Source of the DNA: Rhizobium sp. BT04
GTDB lineage: Bacteria; Pseudomonadota; Alphaproteobacteria; Rhizobiales; Rhizobiaceae
Assembly (NCBI RefSeq): GCF_030053135.1
Contig: NZ_CP125652.1
Location: 4,334,501 to 4,398,500, forward strand
Direction of reading: 5' to 3'
DNA length: 64,000 bases
Below the pieces are notes generated by a model. That model ran no database searches and was not told the origin of the DNA. It worked only from the letters and a program-made list of their open reading frames with translations. The stretch's first letter is position 1; the number at the start of each line of letters is the position of its first letter. This document shows positions 46,031 to 55,132 of the stretch, piece by piece. The translations under genes were made by a program, and so were the position numbers.

Positions 46031-46894
46031 ATGTCGGTCATTCTCAGCATTTTTGTCGATGGCATCGCCTACGGGATGATACTGTTTATGATCTCCGTCG
46101 GGCTCTCGATCACAATGGGACTCATGCGGATCATCAACCTGGCCCATGGAGGCTTCGCACTTCTCGGAGGTGCGGCCGTCCATGTCCTTAGCACGCGCAT
46201 TGGCATTTCCTTTTGGGCTGCATCCTTGGCGGCCGTCGTTCTTATTGTCCTGGTTGCGGTGCTGTTGGAGCGATTGCTTTACCGTCACATCTACGGTTTC
46301 AACGAGCTTGGCCAGGTCTTGGCAACGATCGGCATCGTCTTCCTGATGATTGCTACTGTGAACTTTTTCCTGGGCTCGACAATCTTGCCGTTGGGGACGC
46401 CTCAGTCTTTAACCACCGCCGTCGACCTCGGGTTCAAGACACTTCCACTTCATCGGATGGTCGTCATCAGTTCCGGCGTTATGGTTCTGGCTGCGCTCTG
46501 GCTGCTGATGGAGAAAACCCGCTTCGGGATCTATCTGCGCGCGGCTGTCGATAACAAGGTCGCAGCCGCGGCGCTTGGGATCAACACGCCTCGGATCTAT
46601 CTCGCTGCTTTTGCCATCGGGGCAGGGCTGGCCGCTGTCGGAGGCATCCTCGGGGCCGAGCTGCTTCCCATAGAAGCTTATTATCCCCTCCGATACATGG
46701 TTCTGTTTCTGATCGTTGTCTCGGTGGGCGGGCTCGGAAGCATCCCAGGCTCCTTTGCTGCTGCGCTCGGTCTTGGGATTTTGGACACCGCCGGCCGGTA
46801 CCTCTTGCCAGGGGTCGGCACGATTTTCTTTTTTCTTGCGATTACGGCTTTGCTTGCTTTTCGTCCGCATGGCTTGATGGGAAGGGCACAATGA
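46031..46894 (+). CDS. ABC permease, LivH-like
   Basis: 287 residues with about 8 membrane spans and the family motif INLAHGGFALLGG near residue 38, then MEKTRFGIYLRAAVDNK (the EAA-like loop). It pairs with the LivM-like permease. Codon use is visibly more AT-rich than in glnE. The stop overlaps the next gene (ATGA). Confidence 0.87.
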   Translation: MSVILSIFVDGIAYGMILFMISVGLSITMGLMRIINLAHGGFALLGGAAVHVLSTRIGISFWAASLAAVVLIVLVAVLLERLLYRHIYGFNELGQVLATIGIVFLMIATVNFFLGSTILPLGTPQSLTTAVDLGFKTLPLHRMVVISSGVMVLAALWLLMEKTRFGIYLRAAVDNKVAAAALGINTPRIYLAAFAIGAGLAAVGGILGAELLPIEAYYPLRYMVLFLIVVSVGGLGSIPGSFAAALGLGILDTAGRYLLPGVGTIFFFLAITALLAFRPHGLMGRAQ

Positions 46895-47880
46895 CCGACA
46901 CCGCGACACAAGTCTCCACCAGTAGCCGAACGGCATGGCTGGCGCCGTTCCTGCCAGTGCTGCTCGTTTCGCTTGGAGCAGCCATCGCATTTTTCATGTT
47001 CCCTTACGATCTGGCCTTTTTGACGCGCATCGTCATAATGATGATATTCGTGCTTTCCTTCGACTTGATCCTGGGATATGCGGGCATCGCAACGCTTGGT
47101 CACGCGGCCATGTACGGGTGCGGTGCTTATGCCGCTGGCCTTATTTCGTTGCACCTATCGCCAGACCCTCTGATTGGGCTTTTTGCGGGTGCATTTGCCG
47201 GCGCCTTGATTGCCTGGATCTCCGGAATCGTGCTCTTGCGCGCTCAGGGTGTGGCGCTGCTGATGATATCCATTGCCGTTACCATGGTGCTGCAGGAGAC
47301 CGCTTCGCAAGCGAGGTGGCTAACCGGCGGAGCCGACGGCCTGGCCGGCATCACTGTCTCTCCACTGTTGGGAATGTTCGAGTTCGACTTCGTGGGGCAG
47401 GTGGCGTTCATCTACTGCGTCTGCATCCTGATCGCTCTATTGGTGTTCTGCCGCGTTCTTGCTGGATCTCCGTTTGGGCTCGCTCTTCGTGGGATCGAAG
47501 GCAGTGCCAGTCGGATGCGCGCAATCGGAACGCCCGTCTATCGGCGCAAGGTGACGGTGTACGTCATCGCCGGAGCGATTGCAGGCATCGCAGGCGCATT
47601 GGCCGCACAGGCGACCGGGCTGGTTGGGATCGAAGTGTTTAACTTCTCTCTATCCGCTGATGTCATGGTGATGTTGATAGTTGGCGGAGCCGGACGTCTT
47701 TATGGTGCGCTCATCGGCACGCTCATCTTCATGATCGTTCATCACATAGCAGCGAGCATCGATCCCTTTAACTGGCTTTTCGTCATCGGCTTCATGCTTC
47801 TCGTGGTGGTGTTCGCCCTTCCAAAAGGACTTGTCTCACTACCAGATCGACTGGTTAGTCTGTCGAGGAGGGCATCATGA
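46891..47880 (+). CDS. ABC permease, LivM-like
   Basis: 329 residues, about 9-10 spans, with DLILGYAGIATLGHAAMYG (the LivM signature SLGHAAF) and the coupling loop SPFGLALRGIEGSASRMRAI. ATGA overlaps both neighbours, so translation is coupled across the whole transporter. Confidence 0.87.
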   Translation: MTDTATQVSTSSRTAWLAPFLPVLLVSLGAAIAFFMFPYDLAFLTRIVIMMIFVLSFDLILGYAGIATLGHAAMYGCGAYAAGLISLHLSPDPLIGLFAGAFAGALIAWISGIVLLRAQGVALLMISIAVTMVLQETASQARWLTGGADGLAGITVSPLLGMFEFDFVGQVAFIYCVCILIALLVFCRVLAGSPFGLALRGIEGSASRMRAIGTPVYRRKVTVYVIAGAIAGIAGALAAQATGLVGIEVFNFSLSADVMVMLIVGGAGRLYGALIGTLIFMIVHHIAASIDPFNWLFVIGFMLLVVVFALPKGLVSLPDRLVSLSRRAS

Positions 47881-48626
47881 TCGACGGTCTTGCTGTCAAT
47901 GGGCTTTCAAAGCATTTCGGGGGGCTGCAAGTCGCACGAAACCTGACGCTGTCCCTGCCTGGTGGGGCTAGGACGGCTTTGATCGGGCCTAACGGCGCAG
48001 GTAAAACAACGTTTGCGAACCTGTTGACAGGCGTCCTGAAGCCCACATCGGGAACGATCCTCCTGAATGGCAAAAGCATTGGCGGACTGTCGGAGGCCGA
48101 GCGCGTTCGTGCCGGCATTGCGAAAACTTTTCAGATTACCAATCTGTTTCGTGACCTGACGGTTCGCGAAAACATTCGCCTGCCAATATTGGAGAGGGAG
48201 CACCGCACGAAGAAGGTTTTTTGCCGTTCTGACGGCACACCGGAGATAGAATTTGAGATTGTGCAGTTATTACGGGATCTTGAGTTGACGCCTCTGGCAG
48301 ATAAACCCGTGCGGGGGCTGGCCTACGGTCAGCAGCGGCTTGTCGAACTGGCGCTGACATTGGCGTCGCGGCCGAAGATCTTGATCCTTGATGAGCCTGC
48401 GGCAGGCGTGCCTTCGACTGAAAGCCATTTGATCGTTGAAGCCATAAAGCGGCTTCCGGCAGATTTGTCGGTTCTCATCATCGAGCACGACATGCAGCTT
48501 GTTTTTGAAGTTGCCAATCGAATCATTGTCCTGGTCAATGGTGCGATCTTGATGGAAGGCACTCCGGAGGAAGTGGTCGCCAATTCGCAGGTTCGGGAAC
48601 TTTATCTGGGGGGCGGCCATGACTGA
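47877..48626 (+). CDS. ABC ATPase, LivG-like
   Basis: 249 residues. Walker A GPNGAGKTTF (about 37-46), Q-loop in KTFQITN, signature-like LAYGQQRLVEL in place of LSGGQ, and Walker B ILILDEPAAG. The signature LAYGQQ is normal for LivG. It drives the importer. Overlaps livF by 8 bp. Confidence 0.9.
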   Translation: MIDGLAVNGLSKHFGGLQVARNLTLSLPGGARTALIGPNGAGKTTFANLLTGVLKPTSGTILLNGKSIGGLSEAERVRAGIAKTFQITNLFRDLTVRENIRLPILEREHRTKKVFCRSDGTPEIEFEIVQLLRDLELTPLADKPVRGLAYGQQRLVELALTLASRPKILILDEPAAGVPSTESHLIVEAIKRLPADLSVLIIEHDMQLVFEVANRIIVLVNGAILMEGTPEEVVANSQVRELYLGGGHD

Positions 48627-49323
48627 TGCTCTGCTGGAATTGAACGGTGTGGTGGCGGGATATGGCGACACACACATTATCCGCAACGTTTCGCTCAAGG
48701 TTTCAAAAGGCGAGCGCTTGGCGATCGTCGGGCGCAACGGGGTCGGCAAGACGACCATGCTTGCGACGGTCATGGGGCAAACCCGCCAGCATGCCGGAAG
48801 CATCAAATTGAGAGGCGTGCCTATCGACGGGCTTCAGGCTCACGAGCGAGCGCGACGGGGGATCGGAATCGTGCCCCAAACGCGCGATATCTTCCCCTCA
48901 CTTTCAGTCGAAGAGAATCTCATCGCAGGGATGCGGAACGGCTCAACCCTAGACGAAGCCTATGATCTGTTTCCGAGATTAAAAGAACGCCGGTTTAACG
49001 GCGGACACCAGCTTTCCGGCGGCGAGCAACAGATGCTGTCGATCGCCCGTGCATTGCTTGGCGGGCCTGAAATTATCTTGTTGGACGAGCCGCTTGAGGG
49101 GCTGGCGCCCGTGATTTGCGAAATGCTCATGGGTGTTTTTGGCGATCTCGCAGACAAGGGCTGCACCGTCGTTCTCGTGGAGCAACATATCGGCCCCGCG
49201 CTAAGCTTCGCGGATCGGGTTGTGGCACTCGACCAAGGGAGGATCGTCTTTGAGGAAAAAACGGCGAAATTGGCCAATAATCGTGCTGAACTGGAGCGGT
49301 ACATCGGACTCTCTGCCACGTGA
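48619..49323 (+). CDS. ABC ATPase, LivF-like
   Basis: 234 residues. Walker A GRNGVGKTTML, signature LSGGEQQML and Walker B IILLDEPLEG. LivF usually works as a heterodimer with LivG. It is the last gene of the transporter; purU follows 104 bp later. Confidence 0.9.
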   Translation: MTDALLELNGVVAGYGDTHIIRNVSLKVSKGERLAIVGRNGVGKTTMLATVMGQTRQHAGSIKLRGVPIDGLQAHERARRGIGIVPQTRDIFPSLSVEENLIAGMRNGSTLDEAYDLFPRLKERRFNGGHQLSGGEQQMLSIARALLGGPEIILLDEPLEGLAPVICEMLMGVFGDLADKGCTVVLVEQHIGPALSFADRVVALDQGRIVFEEKTAKLANNRAELERYIGLSAT

Positions 49324-49427
49324 CGTCCGAGTATTGGACCAACCTCGATAGCGCATCGCTCCAGTTGGTCACCCTCATCGAAATTCGACGATCTATTCGC
49401 CTTAAACCTGATCGAGTGCGGTGAAGA

Positions 49428-50312
49428 ATGAAGAGCTATGTCCTGATAGTTTCCTGCAAAACAACCCGTGGCATCGTGGCTGCAATATCTGGATTTCTGT
49501 TCGCGCAGGGGTGCAACATCATCGACAGTTCACAATTCGGCGATTTTGGCACAGGCATGTTCTTCATGCGTGTCAGTTTCCTGTCCGAAGAGGTCATGGT
49601 GCATGATGCGCTCGCGGAAGGTTTCCAACCCATAGCGACGAAGTTCGGCATGGATTGGAGGCTCCACGATGTGCAGGACCGCATGAAGGTCCTGCTAATG
49701 GTCTCCCGCTTCGGCCACTGCCTTAACGACCTATTATACCGTTGGAAGATTGGGGCACTGCCGATCGACATCGTTGGCGTCGTCTCCAACCATTTCGACT
49801 ATCAGAAGCTGGTGGTAAATCACGATATTCCGTTTCACCATATACCGGTCACGAAGACCAACAAGCCGGAGGCCGAGGCCCGCATCATGGGGCTGGTCGA
49901 AAGTACCGGGACAGAACTTGTCGTGCTGGCCCGATACATGCAGATCCTGTCGGACGAGATGTGCAGCAAGATGTCCGGCCGCATCATCAACATTCACCAT
50001 TCCTTTTTGCCGAGCTTCAAGGGGGCCAACCCGTACAAGCAGGCCTATCAGCGTGGCGTAAAGCTGATCGGCGCCACGGCGCATTACGTCACCGGCGACC
50101 TCGACGAGGGACCAATCATCGAACAGGATACCGTCCGCATCACCCATGCCCAGTCGGCGGAAGATTATGTTTCACTCGGCCGCGATGTAGAAAGTCAGGT
50201 GCTGGCGCGTGCCATCCATGCGCACATCCACCACCGCACCTTCATCAACGGCAATCGCACCGTCGTCTTCCAGCCAAGCCCCGGGTCTTATGCTTCGGAG
50301 CGCATGGACTGA
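49428..50312 (+). CDS. purU: Formyltetrahydrofolate deformylase
   Basis: 294 residues. An N-terminal ACT domain (SYVLIVSCKTTRGIVAAISG) is followed by a formyltransferase fold with the catalytic motif INIHHSFLPSFKGANPY (Asn, His) and TGDLDEGPIIEQD (Asp). It hydrolyses 10-formyl-THF to formate and THF. In this cluster it would release the methyl-derived carbon as formate and free THF for the O-demethylase. Its function in other bacteria is to balance one-carbon pools. Confidence 0.9.
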   Translation: MKSYVLIVSCKTTRGIVAAISGFLFAQGCNIIDSSQFGDFGTGMFFMRVSFLSEEVMVHDALAEGFQPIATKFGMDWRLHDVQDRMKVLLMVSRFGHCLNDLLYRWKIGALPIDIVGVVSNHFDYQKLVVNHDIPFHHIPVTKTNKPEAEARIMGLVESTGTELVVLARYMQILSDEMCSKMSGRIINIHHSFLPSFKGANPYKQAYQRGVKLIGATAHYVTGDLDEGPIIEQDTVRITHAQSAEDYVSLGRDVESQVLARAIHAHIHHRTFINGNRTVVFQPSPGSYASERMD

Positions 50313-50404
50313 TGGGCGAGCGCGTTATCGACGGCGAAAACATCGCACTAGCATCATTGAAGGCGTAGCGAACCCCAGTTTCAATCGGCCTCAAGGAGGA
50401 GAAG

Positions 50405-51466
50405 ATGCGTGAGCCATTCAGATATGAAAGCAATATACCGCGTATCATATTTGGCTTTGGGGCGATATCAAACGCCGCCGAGGAATTGCGCCAGCTTGGC
50501 TGCAGCCGAGCGCTTGTCCTGTCGACACCTCATCAGGACAACGATGCTCGATCTCTCGCCAAGGCATTGGGGTCCCTTGCTGTTGGGGTGTTCAGCCGTG
50601 CCGCCATGCACACGCCGGTTGACGTGACCACGGAGGCGCTCTCTCTTTTCAAAGAGATCGGTGCCGACTGTGTTTTATCACTGGGTGGCGGATCAACGAT
50701 TGGCCTCGGAAAGGCCATTGCCTACAGGAACGATACGCCGCAGCTTGTCATTGCGACGACGTATGCCGGTTCCGAAGTAACGCCAATTTTAGGGCAGACG
50801 GAAAACGGGGTCAAAACCACGGTTCGCGGCTCATCGATCCTACCGGAAACAGTCATTTATGATCCGGAACTAACCATCGACCTCCCTGTCAAGATGAGCG
50901 TTACGAGTGGCCTGAACGCCATGGCGCACGCTGTTGAGGGACTTTACGCCCAGGATCGCAATCCCATTGCCTCCATGATGGCGATGGAGGGCATCGCCGC
51001 TTTGCAGAGAGCCCTCCCTGCCATAGTCGAAAGCCCCCGGGATCGCACTGCCCGCGCAGACGCCCTTTACGGTTCCTGGCTCTGCGGTGTCGTTCTGGGA
51101 GCTGTCGGCATGGCGTTACATCACAAGCTTTGCCATACGCTCGGCGGGAGTTTCGACCTGCCGCATGCAGAAACTCACGCGATCCTTCTGCCGCACACAA
51201 TCGCCTATACCGAACAAGCTGTTCCCGAATTGCTTGCCCCTGTCGCGCAGTTGTTCGGAGCATCGGGCGCCGGTACGGGTCTTTATGATTTTGCGCTTCG
51301 CATCGGCGCCCCCATGAGACTGCGAGATCTGGGGGTGACAGGTGAAGATCTTGATAAGGTGGCGGCGCTTTCCGTCCGCAATCCCTACTGGAATCCCCGT
51401 CCTCTGGAGGTTGGCGCAATCCGGGCTCTACTCCAGAATGCATGGGAAGGCGTAAGGCCTGGTTGA
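50405..51466 (+). CDS. Maleylacetate reductase
   Basis: 353 residues of the iron-alcohol-dehydrogenase family, maleylacetate reductase branch: SLGGGSTIGLGKAIAYR (nucleotide binding, about residue 90), TTYAGSEVTPILGQTE and the signature HKLCHTLGGSFDLPHAETHA (about 240-259). It reduces maleylacetate, the ring-cleavage product of hydroxyquinol, to 3-oxoadipate with NAD(P)H. AAGGAGGAG lies just before the ATG. Confidence 0.92.
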   Translation: MREPFRYESNIPRIIFGFGAISNAAEELRQLGCSRALVLSTPHQDNDARSLAKALGSLAVGVFSRAAMHTPVDVTTEALSLFKEIGADCVLSLGGGSTIGLGKAIAYRNDTPQLVIATTYAGSEVTPILGQTENGVKTTVRGSSILPETVIYDPELTIDLPVKMSVTSGLNAMAHAVEGLYAQDRNPIASMMAMEGIAALQRALPAIVESPRDRTARADALYGSWLCGVVLGAVGMALHHKLCHTLGGSFDLPHAETHAILLPHTIAYTEQAVPELLAPVAQLFGASGAGTGLYDFALRIGAPMRLRDLGVTGEDLDKVAALSVRNPYWNPRPLEVGAIRALLQNAWEGVRPG

Positions 51467-51580
51467 TACTCGAAGGACTGCCTCCAATGGGCCGCGACCA
51501 AACAACGGGCCTCCATGCAAATTCCGGCGCACTCATCGACGTGAGCCACGATGACTTCTTCCAGCACAAAAGGAGCAGCA

Positions 51581-52420
51581 ATGACTAGTTACTTCACGGA
51601 AGAGGCCTCAGTTGATGCGGTAAACGGGCGGATGGGCGCGGACATCGATCCTCGTTTGAGGGAAATCATGACGTGTCTTGTGACGCATCTCCACGCCTTC
51701 ATCAAAGAGGCTCGACTTTCACAAGAGGAGTGGGAGGTCGCGATCGATTTTCTCACGGAGACGGGCAAAATCTGCTCCGAGCAACGGCAGGAGTTTATCC
51801 TCCTGTCCGACACGTTGGGGGTGTCCATGCTGGTCGACGCCATCAATAATCGCAGGCAACCCGGCGCCACGGAAAATACGGTGCTGGGTCCTTTTCACGT
51901 GCTTGGAGCACCACGTCATGAGATGGGCGAATGTATCACTCTCGACGGCAAAGGCGAAAGCTGTCTGTTCGAGGGCAGGGTGACTGATCTCGGCGGCAAC
52001 CCTATTGAGGGTGCAAGTATCGATGTATGGTCAGACAATGCCGATGGTTTTTACGATGTGCAGCAGCCTTCGCTTCAGCCTCGATGGAATAACCGCGGGA
52101 TATTCGTGACAGGTCCGGAGGGGCGCTACAGCTTTATCGGAATCAAACCGGTTTCATATCCCATTCCCGACGACGGGCCGGTTGGTAAAATGCTGAAACA
52201 GCTCGGCAGGCATCCTTATCGCCCTGCTCACATGCATTATATCGTCACAGCAGCGGGCTACCAAAAGCTTGTCACCCACACGTTCGTAGGGGACGACGTC
52301 TACCTCTCGTCTGATGCGGTATTTGGCGTCAAGTCCACATTGACTGCGCCTTATGAGCGGCTTGTAGACGGGATCACCAAGTGGCGATCACCGTTCGATT
52401 TTATCCTTAATCCAGCGTGA
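51581..52420 (+). CDS. Hydroxyquinol 1,2-dioxygenase
   Basis: 279 residues of the intradiol dioxygenases, with the N-terminal helical dimerisation domain (EIMTCLVTHLHAFIKEARLS). The Fe(III) ligands are visible: Tyr in DGFYDVQQP, Tyr in SYPIPDDGP, and two His in RPAHMHYIV. The sequence resembles the hydroxyquinol branch more than catechol dioxygenases. It opens the ring of 1,2,4-trihydroxybenzene to maleylacetate, the substrate of the gene before it. AAGGAG precedes the ATG at 51581. Confidence 0.9.
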   Translation: MTSYFTEEASVDAVNGRMGADIDPRLREIMTCLVTHLHAFIKEARLSQEEWEVAIDFLTETGKICSEQRQEFILLSDTLGVSMLVDAINNRRQPGATENTVLGPFHVLGAPRHEMGECITLDGKGESCLFEGRVTDLGGNPIEGASIDVWSDNADGFYDVQQPSLQPRWNNRGIFVTGPEGRYSFIGIKPVSYPIPDDGPVGKMLKQLGRHPYRPAHMHYIVTAAGYQKLVTHTFVGDDVYLSSDAVFGVKSTLTAPYERLVDGITKWRSPFDFILNPA

Positions 52421-52630
52421 GCGTGCAAATTGCCATCTTGCCCAGCCAGAACGTAGCCGCCAGCGCCTGAGGGGGAACGCAATAGAAGGGCAGGTTGCCG
52501 TGCGGATGTCTCTACTCGATCCGGCAACCTATATCGTTGTAGAGTAGCTTGCCGGCGTCAAGGCTGGCCATGCGCCGGCTCGGCAGATGTCGTTGTCTCA
52601 AAACCACCGCGAACCCTTGCGCGACACGCA
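52421..52630. other. Right edge of the catabolic island, with a long-arm inverted repeat
   Basis: The two genes on either side are convergent. AGGTTGCCG (52492-52500) and CGGCAACCT (52522-52530) are perfect 9-bp arms around a 21-nt loop, which could be a weak terminator or a mobile-element scar. No transposase reading is seen, nor a tRNA that could have served as an attachment site. Confidence 0.4.
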
Positions 52631-54940
52631 TTAAACAGCATCCGGAATGCGCAGCGAGATCACGGTGCCCACCGCCTCTCGCGAGCGGATCTTCATGCGG
52701 CCGCCGTGCAGCGCGGTCAGCGAGCGGGAGATGGCGAGCCCGAGGCCGGAACCGCCCTTGCTCTTGGCATACTGGCTCTGCACCTGTTCGAAGGGTTGGC
52801 CGATCTTCGACAGCGCCGAGCGCGGAATGCCGATGCCGGTATCGGCGATGGTGACGAAGACGGCGCCATCGACGCGCCGCGTGCGCACCGCAATGCGGCC
52901 GCCGTTGTCGGTGAACTTCACCGCATTGGAGAGCAGGTTGAGCAGCACCTGTTTCATCGCCCGGCGGTCGGCCATCAGCGTCAGGCCGGATGAGATGCGC
53001 TGGTCGATGACGATGTTCTTTTCAGCCGCGGGCATGGCGGTGAAACGCAGGCTTTCCTCGATCAGCGGCACGAGATCGATGCGCTCACAGTGCAGCCTGA
53101 GGTGGCCGGCCTCGATCTTCGACATGTCGAGAATGTCGTTGATGACGTTGAGCAGATGTTTACCGCTGTCATGGATATCGCGGGCATATTCGTCGTATTT
53201 CAGCGAGCCGAGCGGCCCGAACATCTGGTTCTGCAGGATTTCCGAGAAGCCGAGTATGGCGTTGAGCGGCGTGCGCAGCTCATGCGACATATTGGCGAGG
53301 AATTCCGATTTCGCCTTATTGGCGGCCTCGGCGCGTTCCTTTTCCGCCTGATAGTTGGCGTTGGCCGTCGAAAGCTCGGATTTCTGGCTCTCCAGCGTCT
53401 GGCGCGAGGCGGAGAGATCACCGATCGTCGCCATCAGCCGCCGTTCGGATTCACGCAGCCGCTCCTGATGGCGTTTCATCAGCGTGATGTCGGTTCCCAC
53501 CGAAACCCTGCCGCCGTCGCGGGTACGCCGCTCGTTGATCTGCAGCCAGCGCTCGTCGGCGAGCTGCACTTCCGTCGTGCGCGAATAGCCGGGGCCATCG
53601 GCATCGGCGATCCGCCGTTCGATGACCGGGCGGGCCGCGGCGGCATTGACGATCGAGCGCTCGGTGCCCGGCACCAGCACGCTGTCCGGCAAGCCGTAGG
53701 CCTGTTGGAAATGCGTGTTGCACATGACGAGCCGATCGTTCTTGTCCCAGAGCACGAAGGCTTCCGAGGTGCATTCGATGGCGTCGGCGAGCCGCTGGTC
53801 GGCTTCCGCATAGCGTTGGGCGAGCCGATGCTGTTCGGTCACGTCCATGGCAATGCCGATCAGGTGCATACGGCCGGAATTGCTGCGGATCACCTGGGCG
53901 CGGGCGCGCATCCAGACATAGTGGCCGCCAGCATGGCGCATCCTGAAGATCTGATCGACCTGGCCGGAATGGCCCTTGGCGATAGCGCGGGCGATCTCGT
54001 AGAGCCCGCCGTCATCGGGATGCATCAGCCGCGCGGCTTCGCCGAAGCCCATCGTCTTGTCGGAACCCGGCAGGCCGAGCATGTCGTACATCGAGCGCGA
54101 CCAGAAGAATTCGCGGTTCTCGAAATCGAAGTCCCAGAGGCCGCAGCGGCCGCGCGACAGCGCCGTCTCGACGCGCAGGTTCGATTCCAGAAAGATGTCG
54201 TCGGCGTCGCGGGCGCGCTTCACCTGCGTGTAATAGGCATAGAGGATGACCAGCAGGATCGAGGAGATGCCGGCAAACAGCGTGACGTTGAGCGCCAGTT
54301 GTTCGCGCCAGAGGCGGCCGATCTCGTTGAGCGAGGTAGCGGCGACGATATAACCGCCGGTATTGCCCATCAACGTGATCTCGGCGTAATGCGGCACGCC
54401 GCCGATCGTCGTTTCGATGACGTCGGCGCGATCGCCGAAACGCCGGATCGCCGAGACCTCGGGGAAGAAATCGCCGACATTGCTGCCGACATACGAAAGC
54501 CCGGCGGTCGTCGCGGCAAAGACCTTGCCGCTTGCCTGCACGAGCAGCACGAAGGCGCCGTTATCAAGCCGGTCCTGCGGCAGGAACCTGGCGAGCCGGG
54601 CCTGCGCTTCTGCGGCATCGCCGCTGTCGAAGATGCCGGACGCATCGGCAAACACGGCAGACGCGGTCGCTGCCGAAAGCGCCGTGGCATGGCGGGCCGA
54701 GGCTTCCAGGCGGGAATATTCGCTGAGCATGCCGAGGAAATGCGACGCGGCGACAACGAAGAGGAAGGCGACGATCAGCGCCGGAATGGCGCGCTTCAGA
54801 AGCAGCTCGGCCTTCGGCAGATGCTGGAGAAGGGGTTCCGATGTCGCATGACCGGAAAGGCTGTCTCGCCAGGCTTTCAGCCCGTCAAAATCGACACGCA
54901 GCCGTCCTCCGGCCACGGTTGCCCGCCGCACGTCCATCAT
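52631..54940 (-). CDS. PAS-domain sensor histidine kinase
   Basis: 769 residues. Two membrane spans (about 47-70 and 212-236) enclose a periplasmic sensor. Two PAS domains follow (about 255-375 and 385-505), then a coiled-coil (about 510-545), the H-box EFLANMSHELRTPLNAILGF (about 550) and the ATPase domain ending in GSGLGLAISRSL. It has no receiver domain, so the partner is elsewhere. It belongs with large alphaproteobacterial kinases of the PdhS/CckA style, but I cannot name it. The gene before the island (glnE) and this one are probably neighbours in related genomes. Confidence 0.85.
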   Translation of the reverse strand: MMDVRRATVAGGRLRVDFDGLKAWRDSLSGHATSEPLLQHLPKAELLLKRAIPALIVAFLFVVAASHFLGMLSEYSRLEASARHATALSAATASAVFADASGIFDSGDAAEAQARLARFLPQDRLDNGAFVLLVQASGKVFAATTAGLSYVGSNVGDFFPEVSAIRRFGDRADVIETTIGGVPHYAEITLMGNTGGYIVAATSLNEIGRLWREQLALNVTLFAGISSILLVILYAYYTQVKRARDADDIFLESNLRVETALSRGRCGLWDFDFENREFFWSRSMYDMLGLPGSDKTMGFGEAARLMHPDDGGLYEIARAIAKGHSGQVDQIFRMRHAGGHYVWMRARAQVIRSNSGRMHLIGIAMDVTEQHRLAQRYAEADQRLADAIECTSEAFVLWDKNDRLVMCNTHFQQAYGLPDSVLVPGTERSIVNAAAARPVIERRIADADGPGYSRTTEVQLADERWLQINERRTRDGGRVSVGTDITLMKRHQERLRESERRLMATIGDLSASRQTLESQKSELSTANANYQAEKERAEAANKAKSEFLANMSHELRTPLNAILGFSEILQNQMFGPLGSLKYDEYARDIHDSGKHLLNVINDILDMSKIEAGHLRLHCERIDLVPLIEESLRFTAMPAAEKNIVIDQRISSGLTLMADRRAMKQVLLNLLSNAVKFTDNGGRIAVRTRRVDGAVFVTIADTGIGIPRSALSKIGQPFEQVQSQYAKSKGGSGLGLAISRSLTALHGGRMKIRSREAVGTVISLRIPDAV

Positions 54941-55132
54941 CTCTTTGCCTTGTCCCTCGTGTGATTCGCGCGCCGCTCGCTCGAACCTGACCTAGAGAAT
55001 CATGGGTGATTCGCCTTGTCCAGAGGCAAAGGTAAAAATCCGTTAACTATTTATAATTTGGCGCTTTTCGAGCGATTCAATTCCGCTTGGCAAACGGCCG
55101 CCGAATTTTTTGCGACGGCCGACTGAGGCGAA

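Noticed and set aside
53090..54964. Long plus-strand frame over the PAS histidine kinase
   Set aside because: It is the shadow of the minus-strand kinase; no ribosome site and no family features.
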